DNA of 5,963 bases from Deltaproteobacteria bacterium (lineage in GTDB: Bacteria > Myxococcota_A > UBA9160 > UBA4427). Made by a program: the position numbers and the translations under genes. Each line of letters begins with the position of its first letter. Position 1 is the stretch's first letter. The stretch lies in the NCBI GenBank assembly GCA_011051925.1, contig DRKE01000252.1, positions 1 to 5,963 on the forward strand, in the 5' to 3' direction. Below the pieces are notes generated by a model, which saw only the letters and a list, made by a program, of their open reading frames with translations, was not told the origin of the DNA and did no database searches. Below are positions 5,308 to 5,963 of this stretch, piece after piece.

Positions 5308-5963
5308 GTGGAATCGAGAACCGATGAAGACCGGACGCCCACTGGCAGCGGACGACGCCGGGTGCCCGCGCTCGTGCTGTCCGGGTTCCTCGGCTCCGGC
5401 AAGACGACCGTCGTCCAACGCCTGCTGCGGGATGCCCGGAAGCGCGGAATCCGCGTCGCGTTGATCTCGAACGAACTCGGGGAACTCGGGATCGACCGTG
5501 CCCTGCTCGGCGAGGGCAATCAACTCTATGTCGAACTCGAAGGCGGTTGCGTCTGCTGCGAACTTTCGGACGACCTGCTCGACACCCTGGTCAGCCTCCG
5601 GCGGGAGGTGGACCCGGATCGTTTCGTGATCGAGACGTCGGGTGTCGCGCTGCCCTACGACACCCAGTTGAACTTCTGGCGCGAGCCCGCCTGCGACTTC
5701 ATCGGGGACGACATGGCGGTCGTCGTCGTGAACGCGGAACAACTCCGCGAGGGTCGCGACCTCGAGGGCACCTTCGAAGATCAGGTCCAGTCCGCGGACC
5801 TGCTGATCCTGAACAAGATCGACCTCGTCCCCGAAAGCGAATGGGACGAACTCGAGAACCGGCTTCGGGAGTTCGAACCGGAGGCGCCCTGTATCCGCGC
5901 CGTGCGGGGGGAGATCGATCTCGATCTGCTCTTCCCGCCCGATGCGGGCGAACTCGATCGCCG
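5308..5963 (+). CDS. CobW/COG0523 G3E-family GTPase, probable metallochaperone (3' end off window)
   Basis: This is the N-terminal GTPase domain of a CobW/P47K-type SIMIBI protein, a family that couples GTP hydrolysis to metal (often zinc or cobalt) delivery. In 218 residues from GTG 5308 it shows Walker A GFLGSGKTT (26-34), NELGELGID (55-63), the family's metal-binding CxCC in GGCVCC (Cys81, Cys83, Cys84), switch-region ETSG (109-112) and the guanine-specificity motif NKID (169-172). The C-terminal CobW_C domain would follow to the right of the window. Where many relatives have a VVDA-like stretch this protein has VVVNAE (139-144). GTG 5308 has a plausible AAGGGA upstream but gives an 18-residue charged leader. 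GTG 5362 would start two codons before the first beta strand and is a serious alternative. No ATG is in frame nearby. The gene is divergent from gor, and co-regulation from the shared gap is possible. The sub-family and cognate metal cannot be told from the part visible. Confidence 0.92.
   Translation, partial: MESRTDEDRTPTGSGRRRVPALVLSGFLGSGKTTVVQRLLRDARKRGIRVALISNELGELGIDRALLGEGNQLYVELEGGCVCCELSDDLLDTLVSLRREVDPDRFVIETSGVALPYDTQLNFWREPACDFIGDDMAVVVVNAEQLREGRDLEGTFEDQVQSADLLILNKIDLVPESEWDELENRLREFEPEAPCIRAVRGEIDLDLLFPPDAGELDR

Noticed and set aside
5221..5742. 173-codon minus-strand frame overlapping the CobW-type gene.
   Set aside because: It is antisense to a gene with intact Walker A, CxCC and NKxD motifs, and no independent evidence supports it.

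Overview
The window is GC-rich (about two thirds G+C by eye) and densely coded, with strong G/C bias at third codon positions. An Omp85-type outer-membrane barrel indicates a diderm (Gram-negative) bacterium. An NADPH glutathione reductase points to a proteobacterial or related lineage (Pseudomonadota, Myxococcota or similar). Sequence alone does not allow a firmer placement. No rRNA, tRNA, CRISPR array, insertion sequence or phage gene was seen.

Layout from left to right. (1) Positions 1-840, minus: the N-terminal 280 residues of an M18-family metalloaminopeptidase; its 3' end lies beyond the left edge. (2) 867-1427, minus: a small exported protein of unknown function, 26 nt upstream of the peptidase. 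It has a good Shine-Dalgarno sequence and an extended -10 promoter (1458-1466), so these two genes look like one transcription unit. (3) 1428-1692: a 265-nt intergenic stretch holding that promoter and a hairpin/U-tract terminator candidate (about 1602-1633). (4) 1693-2274, minus: a Nudix hydrolase. (5) 2353-3723, minus: an Omp85/BamA-like beta-barrel without room for POTRA domains. (6) 3725-5089, minus: glutathione reductase (gor), whose stop codon is one nucleotide from the barrel gene's start. (7) 5090-5307: a divergent intergenic region with a perfect 14-bp palindrome. (8) 5308-5963, plus: the N-terminal 218 residues of a CobW/COG0523 G3E GTPase (probable metallochaperone), cut by the right edge.

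The likely minus-strand operon is gor -> Omp85-like barrel -> Nudix hydrolase, closed by the hairpin terminator, followed by the separate unit exported protein -> M18 peptidase. Gor restores cytoplasmic GSH, and a CobW-type GTPase is transcribed away from it across a shared control region. A redox or metal-homeostasis theme for this divergent pair is possible but is inference. Most of the window is ordinary housekeeping. The points most worth a second look are the stop-G-start junction between gor and a POTRA-less Omp85 barrel, a G10 homopolymer inside gor, the palindrome between gor and the GTPase gene, and the unrecognised exported protein. I did not find evidence for a wholly new system.
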